Positions 1-6,859 of a stretch of DNA of 7,086 nucleotides are shown here, piece by piece. A program made the position numbers and the translations under genes. This DNA is from Acidobacteriota bacterium. Its GTDB lineage: Bacteria; Acidobacteriota; Terriglobia; Terriglobales; Acidobacteriaceae. The stretch's first letter is position 1. Each line of letters opens with the position of its first letter. The stretch lies in the NCBI GenBank assembly GCA_021779695.1, contig JAJYAE010000227.1:1-7086 (forward strand), in the 5' to 3' direction. Below the pieces are notes generated by a model. That model was not told the DNA's origin and made no database searches. It saw only the letters and a program-made list of their open reading frames with translations.

Positions 1-165
1 ACGGCCATTGCGTTATTTGGGCCCGGTTCTGGCGCGGCATTAGCCACCGTCGTAGGTGTCCTGGTTGAAGTTCCCGTCATGCTCTCCGTCTGCAATGCCT
101 GCAATCGGACCAGACATTGGTTTCCGACAACCGATCCAGTCGCGAGCCGCGAGACGGTTTCTTAG
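1..165 (+). CDS. acr3: ACR3-family arsenite efflux permease, C-terminal end (5' truncated by window edge)
   Basis: Frame 1 is open from the first base to a TAG at 163-165, giving 54 residues. The visible part begins [11 protein letters not shown], continues through [16 protein letters not shown] as a hydrophobic segment, and ends in a polar tail with NRTRHWF. The glycine-rich FG..SG turn followed by a VG.L.EVPV helix is the pattern I know from the last transmembrane segment of ACR3 (arsenite/H+ antiporter, BASS superfamily), which expels As(III) across the inner membrane. Only this C-terminus is visible, so the catalytic Cys of the fourth helix cannot be checked. An odd detail is a CNAC pair (visible residues 31-34) just at the end of the last helix. 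The gene converges on the exporter operon. The family call is by recognition of a short segment; another member of the same transporter superfamily is possible. Confidence 0.82.
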   Translation, partial: TAIALFGPGSGAALATVVGVLVEVPVMLSVCNACNRTRHWFPTTDPVASRETVS

Positions 166-330
166 CAGGAGGGGTTTGTCGCACTCCCGCGTATCGTCAT
201 GCAGTGCATCGTCTGCCCGCTTGCCCTGACGCTGCGGCAGCACCGCACATGCCGGTGGGAGATCAATCAATTTAGATTTGCTCCATTGGATGGGCCAGCG
301 GCTGTGCGCATTTTCCGCAGATCGCGTCAA
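166..330. other. Convergent intergenic region
   Basis: This gap of 165 bases lies between the stop of the acr3-like gene (+) and the stop of the last permease (-). I see no credible gene in it. It holds two short perfect inverted repeats, ATGCA-G-TGCAT at 199-209 and GCTGC-G-GCAGC at 231-241. Each has a one-base centre and no following T-run, so neither is a good intrinsic terminator. Transcripts from both sides must end here or by another mechanism such as Rho. Confidence 0.6.
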
Positions 331-1449
331 TCAGGTGAGGCGCTTCCGAAATAGATTACCGGCCACGATCATGCAGGTCAGCCCGATCGTGAGCAATGGC
401 CAGTACTGTGGCCAGAACAGCGCGATTCCTCCGCCTTCAAGAAAGCTGCCACGTAATACGATCAGAAAATAGCGCAATGGATCGAGCAAGGTGACGTACT
501 GTACGACCTGGGGCATGTTTGCAATCGGGGTTGCGAACCCGGAGAGCACGATAGCCGGCACCATGAAGAGAAAGACGCCCAGCAGCCCCTGTTGCTGCGT
601 AACGGCTAACGATGAAATCATCAGTCCAATGCCAACCGCGGCGAAGAGGAAGCAGAGCAAACCGATGTAGAGGCCAATCATGCTCCCTGTAAAAGGGACA
701 TGAAACCAGAAGATCGCCATCAAGATAATCAGCGTCCCTTCCGCTGTGCCAACCAAAAAGCCGGGTAAGGCCTTCCCCAGCAGAATCTCCGTCGGCGGCA
801 TCGGAGTTACAAGGAGTTGATCGAAGGTTCCCATTTCGCGCTCACGCGCCACTGAGAGACCCGTGGTGAGCATACTGACCAGAAGCGTGAGAATGCCGCA
901 GATGCCAGGGACGATGAACCAGCGGGAATCGAGGTTCGGATTGAACCATGCTCGATCCAGGAGCACCGCGGGCGAAGGCTTCATTCCGTGTTGCACAACT
1001 TGTGCCTGATTGAACTGGGTCACGATGGATTGCACGTACCCCATGGCAATGGCGGCGGTGTTAGAGTCTCTCCCGTCCAGAACAATCTGAATGTGTGCCG
1101 GTCGTCCACGCTCCAGGTCCGCGCTGAAGTTCGGACCAATATCCATGGCCATCAATGCTGCCTTTTTATTGATTGCTTCCTCTACCGCTTTCTGGTCATA
1201 GACGAATTGCACCAGGTCGAAACTGGGCGCGCCGGCGAAACGCGCGACAAGCTCTCGTGAGATTTGGCCCTGGTCCTGGTTGTAAACGACAAACGGGACG
1301 TGCTTCAGTTCGAAGGTAGCCGCATAGCCAAATACAATGAGCTGAATAATCGGCGGACCGATCAGAACGGCGCGACTGGCGGGGTCGCGCAGCAAGGCCA
1401 GAAGCTCTTTCACAACAAGTGCGAAGACCCGCAGAATTCTAGCTCGCAT
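331..1449 (-). CDS. ybhR: ABC-2 type exporter permease, YbhR-like (second permease)
   Basis: This 372-residue inner-membrane subunit has the usual length of the ABC-2 permease family. One N-terminal helix (about 24-43) follows a basic start containing KELLALLRDP. A large extracytoplasmic domain spans about 45-176 and ends in the conserved WFNPNLDSRWFIVPG (168-182). Five helices follow (about 178-200, 226-249, 256-280, 287-306, 349-366). The cytoplasmic coupling segment AREREMGTFDQLLVTP (201-216) leads into PTEILLGK. The features ILDGR/VLDGRDSN, AREREQGT-like and TQQQ recall E. coli YbhR. The ATG at 1447-1449 was chosen because it shares its A with the TGA of the upstream permease (TGATG) and has AGAGG eight bases upstream. 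A longer reading from 1545 would add 32 non-hydrophobic residues and overlap the neighbour by 97 bases. It probably pairs with the other permease as a heterodimer; the substrate is unknown. Confidence 0.93.
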   Translation of the reverse strand: MRARILRVFALVVKELLALLRDPASRAVLIGPPIIQLIVFGYAATFELKHVPFVVYNQDQGQISRELVARFAGAPSFDLVQFVYDQKAVEEAINKKAALMAMDIGPNFSADLERGRPAHIQIVLDGRDSNTAAIAMGYVQSIVTQFNQAQVVQHGMKPSPAVLLDRAWFNPNLDSRWFIVPGICGILTLLVSMLTTGLSVAREREMGTFDQLLVTPMPPTEILLGKALPGFLVGTAEGTLIILMAIFWFHVPFTGSMIGLYIGLLCFLFAAVGIGLMISSLAVTQQQGLLGVFLFMVPAIVLSGFATPIANMPQVVQYVTLLDPLRYFLIVLRGSFLEGGGIALFWPQYWPLLTIGLTCMIVAGNLFRKRLT

Positions 1450-2564
1450 CAGTCCAACCTCTTGCGAAACCGCAGCACAGATAATCCCAGAAAGAGGATG
1501 CAGAGGAAGCTCAAGCCCAACAGATTGGGCAGAATGACGGACCAAAGATCGCCGGCAAGAAACGAAGTTTGCAGGGTTGCCACAAAGTAGCGTGCGGCAA
1601 TCATGTGCGTCATGATCTGTATTGGCTCCGGCATAGAGCGGATATCGAAGAGGAATCCGGACAGGATGAATGCCGGAAGAAACGTAGTGACGATGGCAAC
1701 CATGGCAGCCACAAACTGGCTCCGCGCCAGTACGGAGATCGCCAACCCCATCCCCAGAGCGGTGAGCAAAAAGAGCGCGGCCGTGCCCAGAAGAATCGTC
1801 AGCGATCCGCGCAGCGGGACATGGAACAGGAAGACCGCCATTGCGGTGGATAGCAACATGCCACCCATCCCCATCACGAAATAGGGAACCAGCTTACCCA
1901 GCAGGATTTCTGTTTTTGTAACTGGGGTGACCATGATGCCTTCCATGGTGCCGCGCTCCCATTCACGCGCCACAACGAGTGCTGTCAGCAGAGCTCCGAT
2001 GAGGGTCATGATGATGGCAATGAGCCCAGGAATCAGATAATCGCGGCTAACGAGTGCGGGATTGAACCAGATGCGCACATCAGCCAAGACGGGAACTGCG
2101 AGTGGCTGCCCCTGAAGCGTCGCTTGCTGTTGTAACCAGTTCTGCCAGGTTCCATTCACATAGTTCTGAATGATGCGTGCCTGGTTGGCGTCGACGCCGT
2201 TGACGGTGAGGTGAATCGGGGCCTCGCCGGAACTCAACGAGAGCCGCGAGAAGTCACTGCGCAGCCAGAGGATCGCCTGAACCTGACCCTGCATCATGGC
2301 TTGCTCTGCCGATGCCTGATCGGGAAAGCGCGCCGGATGAAACCAGGGTGAATGATCAAGCTCGCCAAGAAAGGACGCGGTCAGATAAGTCGGCTGATCC
2401 ACCACTTCGGCAACAGGAACGCTTCGCGCATCGAGCGAAACACCATATCCAAAGATCAGCAGAAGGACCAGCGGCAGGACGAATGCGATGGCGATGCTCG
2501 AAGGATCACGAACAATCTCATACACCTCCTTGCGCATGAGGCCTTTGACACGCATCCGGTTCAT
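1449..2564 (-). CDS. ybhS: ABC-2 type exporter permease, YbhS-like (first permease)
   Basis: This 371-residue inner-membrane protein starts with a basic cytoplasmic stretch, RKEVYEIVRDPSS (11-23), then a first helix (about 24-42) ending in FGYGVSLD. An extracytoplasmic domain (about 43-176) finishes with WFNPALVSRDYLIPG (166-180). Five further helices lie at about 178-199, 225-247, 255-279, 284-305 and 343-364. The coupling motif AREWERGTMEGIMVTP (199-214), the stretch GMGLAIS, the segment ARYFVATLQ.SFLAG and the C-terminal KRLD all resemble E. coli YbhS closely. Its ATG overlaps the stop of the ATPase gene (ATGA), with GGAGGG at 2569-2574 four bases upstream, so translation is probably coupled. 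Together with the YbhR-like subunit it should form the transmembrane path of the exporter. It is clearly a different protein from its partner, so a heterodimer is expected rather than a homodimer. The substrate cannot be read from the sequence. Confidence 0.94.
   Translation of the reverse strand: MNRMRVKGLMRKEVYEIVRDPSSIAIAFVLPLVLLLIFGYGVSLDARSVPVAEVVDQPTYLTASFLGELDHSPWFHPARFPDQASAEQAMMQGQVQAILWLRSDFSRLSLSSGEAPIHLTVNGVDANQARIIQNYVNGTWQNWLQQQATLQGQPLAVPVLADVRIWFNPALVSRDYLIPGLIAIIMTLIGALLTALVVAREWERGTMEGIMVTPVTKTEILLGKLVPYFVMGMGGMLLSTAMAVFLFHVPLRGSLTILLGTAALFLLTALGMGLAISVLARSQFVAAMVAIVTTFLPAFILSGFLFDIRSMPEPIQIMTHMIAARYFVATLQTSFLAGDLWSVILPNLLGLSFLCILFLGLSVLRFRKRLD
1458..1462 (-). promoter_or_regulatory. 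Ribosome binding site of the YbhR-like permease
   Basis: AGAGG on the minus strand lies eight bases before the ATG at 1449, inside the last codons of the preceding permease. It supports the internal ATG over the longer open frame and fits coupled translation through the TGATG junction. Confidence 0.6.
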
Positions 2565-4294
2565 GATGCCCTCCGGCTGACACTCTCGTGTTCTTCAATC
2601 AGGGAGATGAAGGCATCTTCCATGCTTGGGTTGGTCTGATCGGCACGCCGGACTCTGCTCTTAATCTCCGTGGGGGTACCTTCCGCAAGCACCTCTCCAA
2701 GTGACATCAGGACCAGCCGGTCGCAATACTCCGCTTCCTCCATAAAGTGCGTAGTTACCAGACAGGTCGTGCCACCTTGCGCGAGCGCATTCACGCGAGC
2801 CCAGAACTCGCGCCGCGCCAGCGGATCAACGCCCGAAGTTGGCTCATCGAGAAAGAGGATGCCTGGCTCGTGCATCAACGCGCAGGCCAGAGCGAGGCGC
2901 TGCTTGTATCCCAAGGGCAGATCGGCAGCGTTCATGGCGATATAGTCTCTGAGTTCGAGTTCTTCGAGCGCCCACGCAATGCGGTCTTGCTTGCGACGGT
3001 TCAGAAGGCCATAGACGGTGGCAAAGAAAGTTAGATTCTGTAGAACGCTCAGTGCGCCGTAGAGGGAGAACTTTTGGGAGACATAACCGATGCGCGCGCG
3101 GGCTGACGCTTCGCCGGTGCGCAAGTCGGCGCCGGCGACCCGCAAGGTTCCTGAAGAAGCCGGCAGCAATCCGCACAGCATGCGGAAGGTCGTCGACTTT
3201 CCGGCACCGTTCGCTCCGAGCAGCCCGAAGATCTCTCCCCTGCGAACCGAAAAGCTCACATCCTTCACGGCGGCAAAAGATCCGAAATAGCGGTAAAGGC
3301 TCTTCACCTCGACAACCGGAACATCATTGGCTGCTGTCATGGTGGCCGAAGGCAGGGGAATGGAATGATGCGGATTTCGATTGAAAAGCAGACTGACAAA
3401 TGCATCTTCCAGCCGGGCCGCGACAGGCTTCAATGGGCCCTGGACTGCCAGGTCCGCCGGCAAAGATGGCGGTTCAATCCTCTTCATGACGATGCGCAGT
3501 CCGTCTCCCTGGATCACTGTATCTACCACGTCTGGCAGGCGCGCGATTTGAGACTGAAGCGCTCGTGGTGCCGTTGCGGCATCTTTGAGAAGGAAGGAAT
3601 GACCCTGCATGGGTGCGATGAGATTCGAAGGGCTGCCTTGCGCCAGAATCTCTCCTTCGTGCAAAAGAAGGACATGGTCGCATCGCTCGGCTTCGTCCAT
3701 ATAAGCCGTGCTCAAAAGGACGGTCACCTTTTGATGGATCACTTGCTGCTGAATAATGTTCCACAACTCCCGGCGTGAAATTGGGTCAACGCCAACGCTG
3801 GCCTCGTCAAGGAGCAGAACCCGCGGAGGATGAATGAGGGTACATGCCAGCCCGAGCTTCTGTTTCATTCCGCCGGAAAGCTTCCCGGCACGGCGCGCGC
3901 GAAAGGGACCGAGCGCCGTCATGGTGAGCAATTCATCGAAACGCGACTTTCGCCTGTCCGCGGGAATGTTGTGCAGATCGGCGAAGAGCGTCAGGTTCTC
4001 TTCGACCGTGAGATTTTCATAGAGGCCAAAGCGTTGCGGCATGTAGCCGATGCTGGCCTGGAGTTGCAAGGCTTCGTCCGGCAATGAATGACCGAGCACG
4101 TGAAGCGTCCCCGCGTCCTGCTGGAGGATGCCAGCAAGAAGACGTAGAAGCGTTGTCTTGCCCGCTCCGTCCGGACCAATGAGCGCAGTCATACTGCCTT
4201 CGGCAATCTCGAAAGAAACGTTCTTCAGCGCATCCTTGCGGCTTGTTCCCTTACCAAAGAATTTTCCCAGATTGTCGACGACGATCACGCCCAT
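2561..4294 (-). CDS. ybhF: YbhF-type ABC exporter ATPase with two fused nucleotide-binding domains
   Basis: This cytoplasmic ATPase of 577 residues powers the two downstream permeases. Domain 1 (about 1-230) has Walker A GPDGAGKT (40-47), Q-loop Gln87, signature LSGGMKQK (139-146) and Walker B LLLDEAS (160-166), with catalytic Glu164. Its switch position reads STAYMDEAE, with Ala197 where His is usual. A linker (about 231-325) includes the LEDAF motif. Domain 2 (about 326-577) has Walker A GANGAGKS (360-367), Q-loop Gln407, signature LPLGYKQR (459-466), Walker B LFLDEPT (480-486) with Glu484, and switch His516 in TTHFMEEAE. E. coli YbhF, as I recall it, shows the same kind of asymmetry (Ser for His in domain 1, LPLGF in domain 2). 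ATG 4294 was chosen: it lies one base after the ybhG stop with AGGA eight bases upstream. A GTG at 4309 in the same frame would add five residues but lacks a good ribosome binding site. Confidence 0.95.
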   Translation of the reverse strand: MGVIVVDNLGKFFGKGTSRKDALKNVSFEIAEGSMTALIGPDGAGKTTLLRLLAGILQQDAGTLHVLGHSLPDEALQLQASIGYMPQRFGLYENLTVEENLTLFADLHNIPADRRKSRFDELLTMTALGPFRARRAGKLSGGMKQKLGLACTLIHPPRVLLLDEASVGVDPISRRELWNIIQQQVIHQKVTVLLSTAYMDEAERCDHVLLLHEGEILAQGSPSNLIAPMQGHSFLLKDAATAPRALQSQIARLPDVVDTVIQGDGLRIVMKRIEPPSLPADLAVQGPLKPVAARLEDAFVSLLFNRNPHHSIPLPSATMTAANDVPVVEVKSLYRYFGSFAAVKDVSFSVRRGEIFGLLGANGAGKSTTFRMLCGLLPASSGTLRVAGADLRTGEASARARIGYVSQKFSLYGALSVLQNLTFFATVYGLLNRRKQDRIAWALEELELRDYIAMNAADLPLGYKQRLALACALMHEPGILFLDEPTSGVDPLARREFWARVNALAQGGTTCLVTTHFMEEAEYCDRLVLMSLGEVLAEGTPTEIKSRVRRADQTNPSMEDAFISLIEEHESVSRRAS

Positions 4295-4295
4295 C

Positions 4296-5378
4296 TCATC
4301 TTTCCTCACAGGGATGGGCGTCGATTCCGCGAGCAGGATTGCTGCTGAGGGGAATCATGACCGTGGCCGGCATGCCCAGGCGCAACCGATGATCGGGGTT
4401 GCAGGCATACACGCGCACCCGATAGACAAGCTGCGAGCGCAGTTCCGTGGTTTCTACGTTTTTAGGAGTAAATTCCGATACCGGCGAGATGAATCCGACC
4501 CAGCCGGCAAAGCGTTGACCGGGAAAGCTGTCGACCTGGATCCAGGCACGCATGCCCAGGGCGACTTTGCCCATCTGCGCTTCCGGCAGGTAGGCTCGCA
4601 CCCAGAGCGGATTGTCAAGGGCCAGTGTGAAAACAGGTGTCTGCGGGCTCGCCATGTCTCCGGGCTCCAGAATTCTGTTCTGGATGACGCCCTCGGCAGG
4701 GGCAAAGAGCTGGGTATCCGCCAACTGCTTTTGTGCCAAGGCCAGTGCAGCCTGGTCAGCTTGAAGGGTCGCCACCGCTGCGGCGATGTCTTCCTTGCGG
4801 GGACCGATCACGGCCAGTTGCAGGGCTTGCTGTTTGGCGGCAAGAATCTGCTCGGTGGCGGCAAGGGCTGCCTTCTGCGCCAAATAAGAGCGTTCTGCAT
4901 CATCCCGAATCTGTAACGAAACATACTGCTGCTTCGCCAGGGTCTGCTGGCGGTGAAAAAGCAATTCAGCATTCTTCAGGTTGGCCTGCGCGGCAGTCAC
5001 ATTGGCCACGGCCGCCTGAACATCGGCACGCGCCTGAGCAATCTCTTCGGGACGGCTCCCCGCATGCAGCCTCGCCACAACCTGCTGCTGCGCTGCCACA
5101 AGAGCCTGATCCTGCGCAACAGCATCGGAAAAGCGCTGTTGTACCAACTGGCCAATCAATTGCCCGGCATGCACCGCGCTGCCTTCGTCCACCAGGAGCT
5201 TGTCAATTCGCTCATTATCGTTAAATGCGAGCTGTACCTGGCGAATGTCGACATTGCCATAAATGGTGACGCTGTCGGCCGGCGCGTCTTTCTGGTGAAG
5301 CCTGCGCCAGAGGACGATACCGGCGGCAACAAGGATGACCAGTGCCAGGATGGAAATGCGCTTTCTGACCGAAATCAT
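4296..5378 (-). CDS. ybhG: HlyD/YbhG-type periplasmic membrane fusion (adaptor) protein
   Basis: This 360-residue adaptor links the inner-membrane ABC pump to the outer-membrane channel. The N-terminus is MISVRKR followed by a single hydrophobic helix (about 8-24), acting as a membrane anchor or uncleaved signal with no lipobox Cys. The first lipoyl half (about 36-80) includes IYGNVDIRQVQLAF and VDEGSAVHAGQ. A long Ala/Gln-rich alpha-helical hairpin (about 84-222) has two similar segments, AGSRPEEIAQA and GPRKEDIAAAV. The second lipoyl half (about 223-255) contains APAEGVI and EPGDM. The beta-barrel (about 256-345) ends in the YbhG-like FTPKNVET..LRSQLVYRVRV and LRLGMPATV. The ATG at 5378 has AAGGAG (5384-5389) five bases upstream, and the gap from the tolC-like stop is 27 bases. 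The C-terminal tail (about 346-360, ending CEER) is a little longer than the conserved core. The YbhG assignment rests on these motifs and on gene order. Confidence 0.94.
   Translation of the reverse strand: MISVRKRISILALVILVAAGIVLWRRLHQKDAPADSVTIYGNVDIRQVQLAFNDNERIDKLLVDEGSAVHAGQLIGQLVQQRFSDAVAQDQALVAAQQQVVARLHAGSRPEEIAQARADVQAAVANVTAAQANLKNAELLFHRQQTLAKQQYVSLQIRDDAERSYLAQKAALAATEQILAAKQQALQLAVIGPRKEDIAAAVATLQADQAALALAQKQLADTQLFAPAEGVIQNRILEPGDMASPQTPVFTLALDNPLWVRAYLPEAQMGKVALGMRAWIQVDSFPGQRFAGWVGFISPVSEFTPKNVETTELRSQLVYRVRVYACNPDHRLRLGMPATVMIPLSSNPARGIDAHPCEER
4303..4306 (-). promoter_or_regulatory. Ribosome binding site of the YbhF-like ATPase
   Basis: AGGA within GAGGAAAGA sits eight bases before the ATG at 4294 and inside the last codons of the adaptor gene. 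The adaptor TGA (4296-4298) is separated from the ATG by a single G, so ribosomes finishing the adaptor could reinitiate here. This favours ATG 4294 over the GTG at 4309. Confidence 0.55.
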
Positions 5379-5405
5379 AACGACTCCTTCAACTCGCCTT
5401 CCTGT

Positions 5406-6809
5406 TCAATTCGAAGTGCTGCCATCGAGCAGAGAGTTGATGTTCTCAATATCCAAAGGCGTCAATACCCCCGCTGCCGCCTTGAGCTGGGTCCTGGCCA
5501 CCAGTTGCGTATAGAGAGCCAGATAGTAGTTGCGCTGTGCCGCCGCATAGTTGGTTGTTGCTGTCAGCAGATCGATGATCGACCGGCTCCCAATCTCGTA
5601 GCCCTTTCGGGTGCCCGCGAGTGACACCTTTGCAGAGGTGACAGATTGCTCTGCCGCTCGATACTGGGCAACGCTGTTTTCGAGATCGAGGAATGCCGTC
5701 TGGGTATCGACCGTGATCTGGTCCTGTGTATTCGCAAGATTCTCCCGGTTTGCCCGCGCCAGTGCCTGGGCCTGATGAATGCTCGCGCGGGTGTGGCCGC
5801 CCTCGAAAATGGGAATGGAAAGATTCAGTGACGCGCCCACCTGATCGATCGCAACGGGAGGAATCAACGTACCTGCCGCATGTTGCCCGACGCCGCTTAA
5901 GGTCAGGGTTGGCCAGCGCGCTCGCTCCGCGTATTGAACCTGCTGTTCGGAAACATGAAGCGTCGCCCTGGCCTGTTGCATGAGGGGCTGGTTCTTGAGT
6001 GCAGCGGCGACCCAGGCATCCGCCGTATCCGGCTGGGGACCGATCGCTTGGAGCGTGGTTACGTCCCGCAGGGTCCCGATGGGATTGTGTGTGAGACGTG
6101 CCAACTGATTCCTGGCCACTGCCACGGCATTCTTTGCTGCAATCAAATCGGCATTCGCAGCGTCCAGTTGCGCCTGCGCTTCCTGAACGGTGATGATGTC
6201 TCCGGTCCCAACTTTCAGGCTGGCATTCGTCTGGTCATCAATGCTCTTGAGCAGATCGACCTGCTGCTGCGCGACCCGTTCGTTCGCCTCCGCCTGGAGC
6301 ACACCGAAATAGGCCTGAGTAACCTCCAATGCAACGACCTGTTGCGCATAGGCCAAGGCCGCCTCACTGGCCGCAATCTTGCTGTCTGCCTGCTTCAGGG
6401 CAGCGAGGGTCTGACCATCGAACAGAGACTCAGTCAGACTGGCACTGAAAACATCGGAGTGGTAACCGGTGGAAATTGTCTGAGCGCCGAAGCCTGTTAC
6501 ACGTCCCGTGTACATGCCCCCGCTGGTAAACGCGTTGACATGGGGAAGAATCGCCGAGCGCGCCAGTGGTTTACCAGCCAACTCCGCGTCCAGTTGTGCG
6601 CGTGCTTGTGCCAGCATCGGTGATGATCCTGCAGCCTGCTGGTAGGCAGTTGCCAGATCCTCCACGGCTGACTGCGCTGCGGTCTGTGTCGCGCTCCACA
6701 GAACCGCCCAAAGAGCCGATGAAAGCGCCCAAGCCAAATGGTTGAGCAGAGTGGCACTTCTTAGTCTTGAAGGGCGGTCAAAGCTTCTTCTTGCCGGGAA
6801 TACTCTCAT
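5406..6809 (-). CDS. tolC: TolC-family outer-membrane efflux channel
   Basis: This predicted outer-membrane channel of 467 residues completes the tripartite exporter; 'TolC-like' is a family name here, not a claim of orthology to E. coli TolC. The N-terminus is rich in Arg, then a hydrophobic segment (about 23-39) is followed by TQTAAQSA, giving a signal peptide probably cut near residue 45-48. No lipobox Cys is present, unlike NodT/OprM lipoproteins. The internal duplication of the family is plain. SLFDGQTLAALKQA (128-141) begins the helical part of repeat 1 and SIPIFEGGHTRASIHQA (331-347) that of repeat 2. Each is followed by long Ala/Gln-rich helices and by KVGTGDIITVQEAQ (199-212) or EIGSRSIIDLLTA (405-417). 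ATG 6809 was chosen because AGGTGA lies five bases upstream. A GTG at 6863 overlapping the previous stop would add 18 residues before the basic n-region, with no clear ribosome binding site. The gap to the upstream stop is 50 bases. Confidence 0.94.
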   Translation of the reverse strand: MRVFPARRSFDRPSRLRSATLLNHLAWALSSALWAVLWSATQTAAQSAVEDLATAYQQAAGSSPMLAQARAQLDAELAGKPLARSAILPHVNAFTSGGMYTGRVTGFGAQTISTGYHSDVFSASLTESLFDGQTLAALKQADSKIAASEAALAYAQQVVALEVTQAYFGVLQAEANERVAQQQVDLLKSIDDQTNASLKVGTGDIITVQEAQAQLDAANADLIAAKNAVAVARNQLARLTHNPIGTLRDVTTLQAIGPQPDTADAWVAAALKNQPLMQQARATLHVSEQQVQYAERARWPTLTLSGVGQHAAGTLIPPVAIDQVGASLNLSIPIFEGGHTRASIHQAQALARANRENLANTQDQITVDTQTAFLDLENSVAQYRAAEQSVTSAKVSLAGTRKGYEIGSRSIIDLLTATTNYAAAQRNYYLALYTQLVARTQLKAAAGVLTPLDIENINSLLDGSTSN

Positions 6810-6814
6810 TTCAT

Positions 6815-6820
6815 TCACCT
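6815..6820 (-). promoter_or_regulatory. Ribosome binding site of the TolC-like gene
   Basis: AGGTGA lies five bases before ATG 6809. It decides the start against the in-frame GTG at 6863, and the resulting N-terminus is a better signal peptide because the basic region sits at the extreme start. Confidence 0.65.
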
Positions 6821-6859
6821 GACAACGTCGCCAATCTTTTGCCGACTGGTAAGGTGCTC

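Noticed and set aside
140..164. Possible intrinsic terminator: TCGCG-AGC-CGCGA hairpin (140-152) followed by a T-containing stretch
   Set aside because: The stem is only five base pairs, lies inside the acr3-like coding region before its stop, and the following bases (ACGGTTTCTTA) are not a real T-run.
40..330. Minus-strand open frame of 96 codons starting at TTG, just after the YbhR-like stop
   Set aside because: The start is TTG without a good ribosome binding site, the protein has no recognisable motif and an unnatural composition. It also runs antisense through the end of the acr3-like gene.
1450..1545. Upstream extension of the YbhR-like permease by 32 codons
   Set aside because: The extension overlaps the YbhS-like gene by 97 bases and adds a segment unlike the family N-terminus. 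The ATG at 1449 with TGATG coupling is a better start.
4128..4916. Plus-strand open frame of 262 codons
   Set aside because: It lies antisense to the ATPase and adaptor genes, both of which have clear family motifs in their own frames. The translated product shows no domain and reads like a shadow frame.
4953..5624. Plus-strand open frame of 223 codons across the adaptor and the end of the TolC-like gene
   Set aside because: It is antisense to two firmly identified genes and to the spacer between them, and shows no motif or plausible fold.
5934..6623. Plus-strand open frame of 229 codons inside the TolC-like gene
   Set aside because: It is fully antisense to a gene with a clear internal duplication and signal peptide; no independent evidence supports it.
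6810..6859. Promoter between the CMD gene and the TolC-like gene
   Set aside because: I could not find a convincing -10/-35 pair in these 50 bases. The spacing fits a single transcript with the promoter beyond the right edge.
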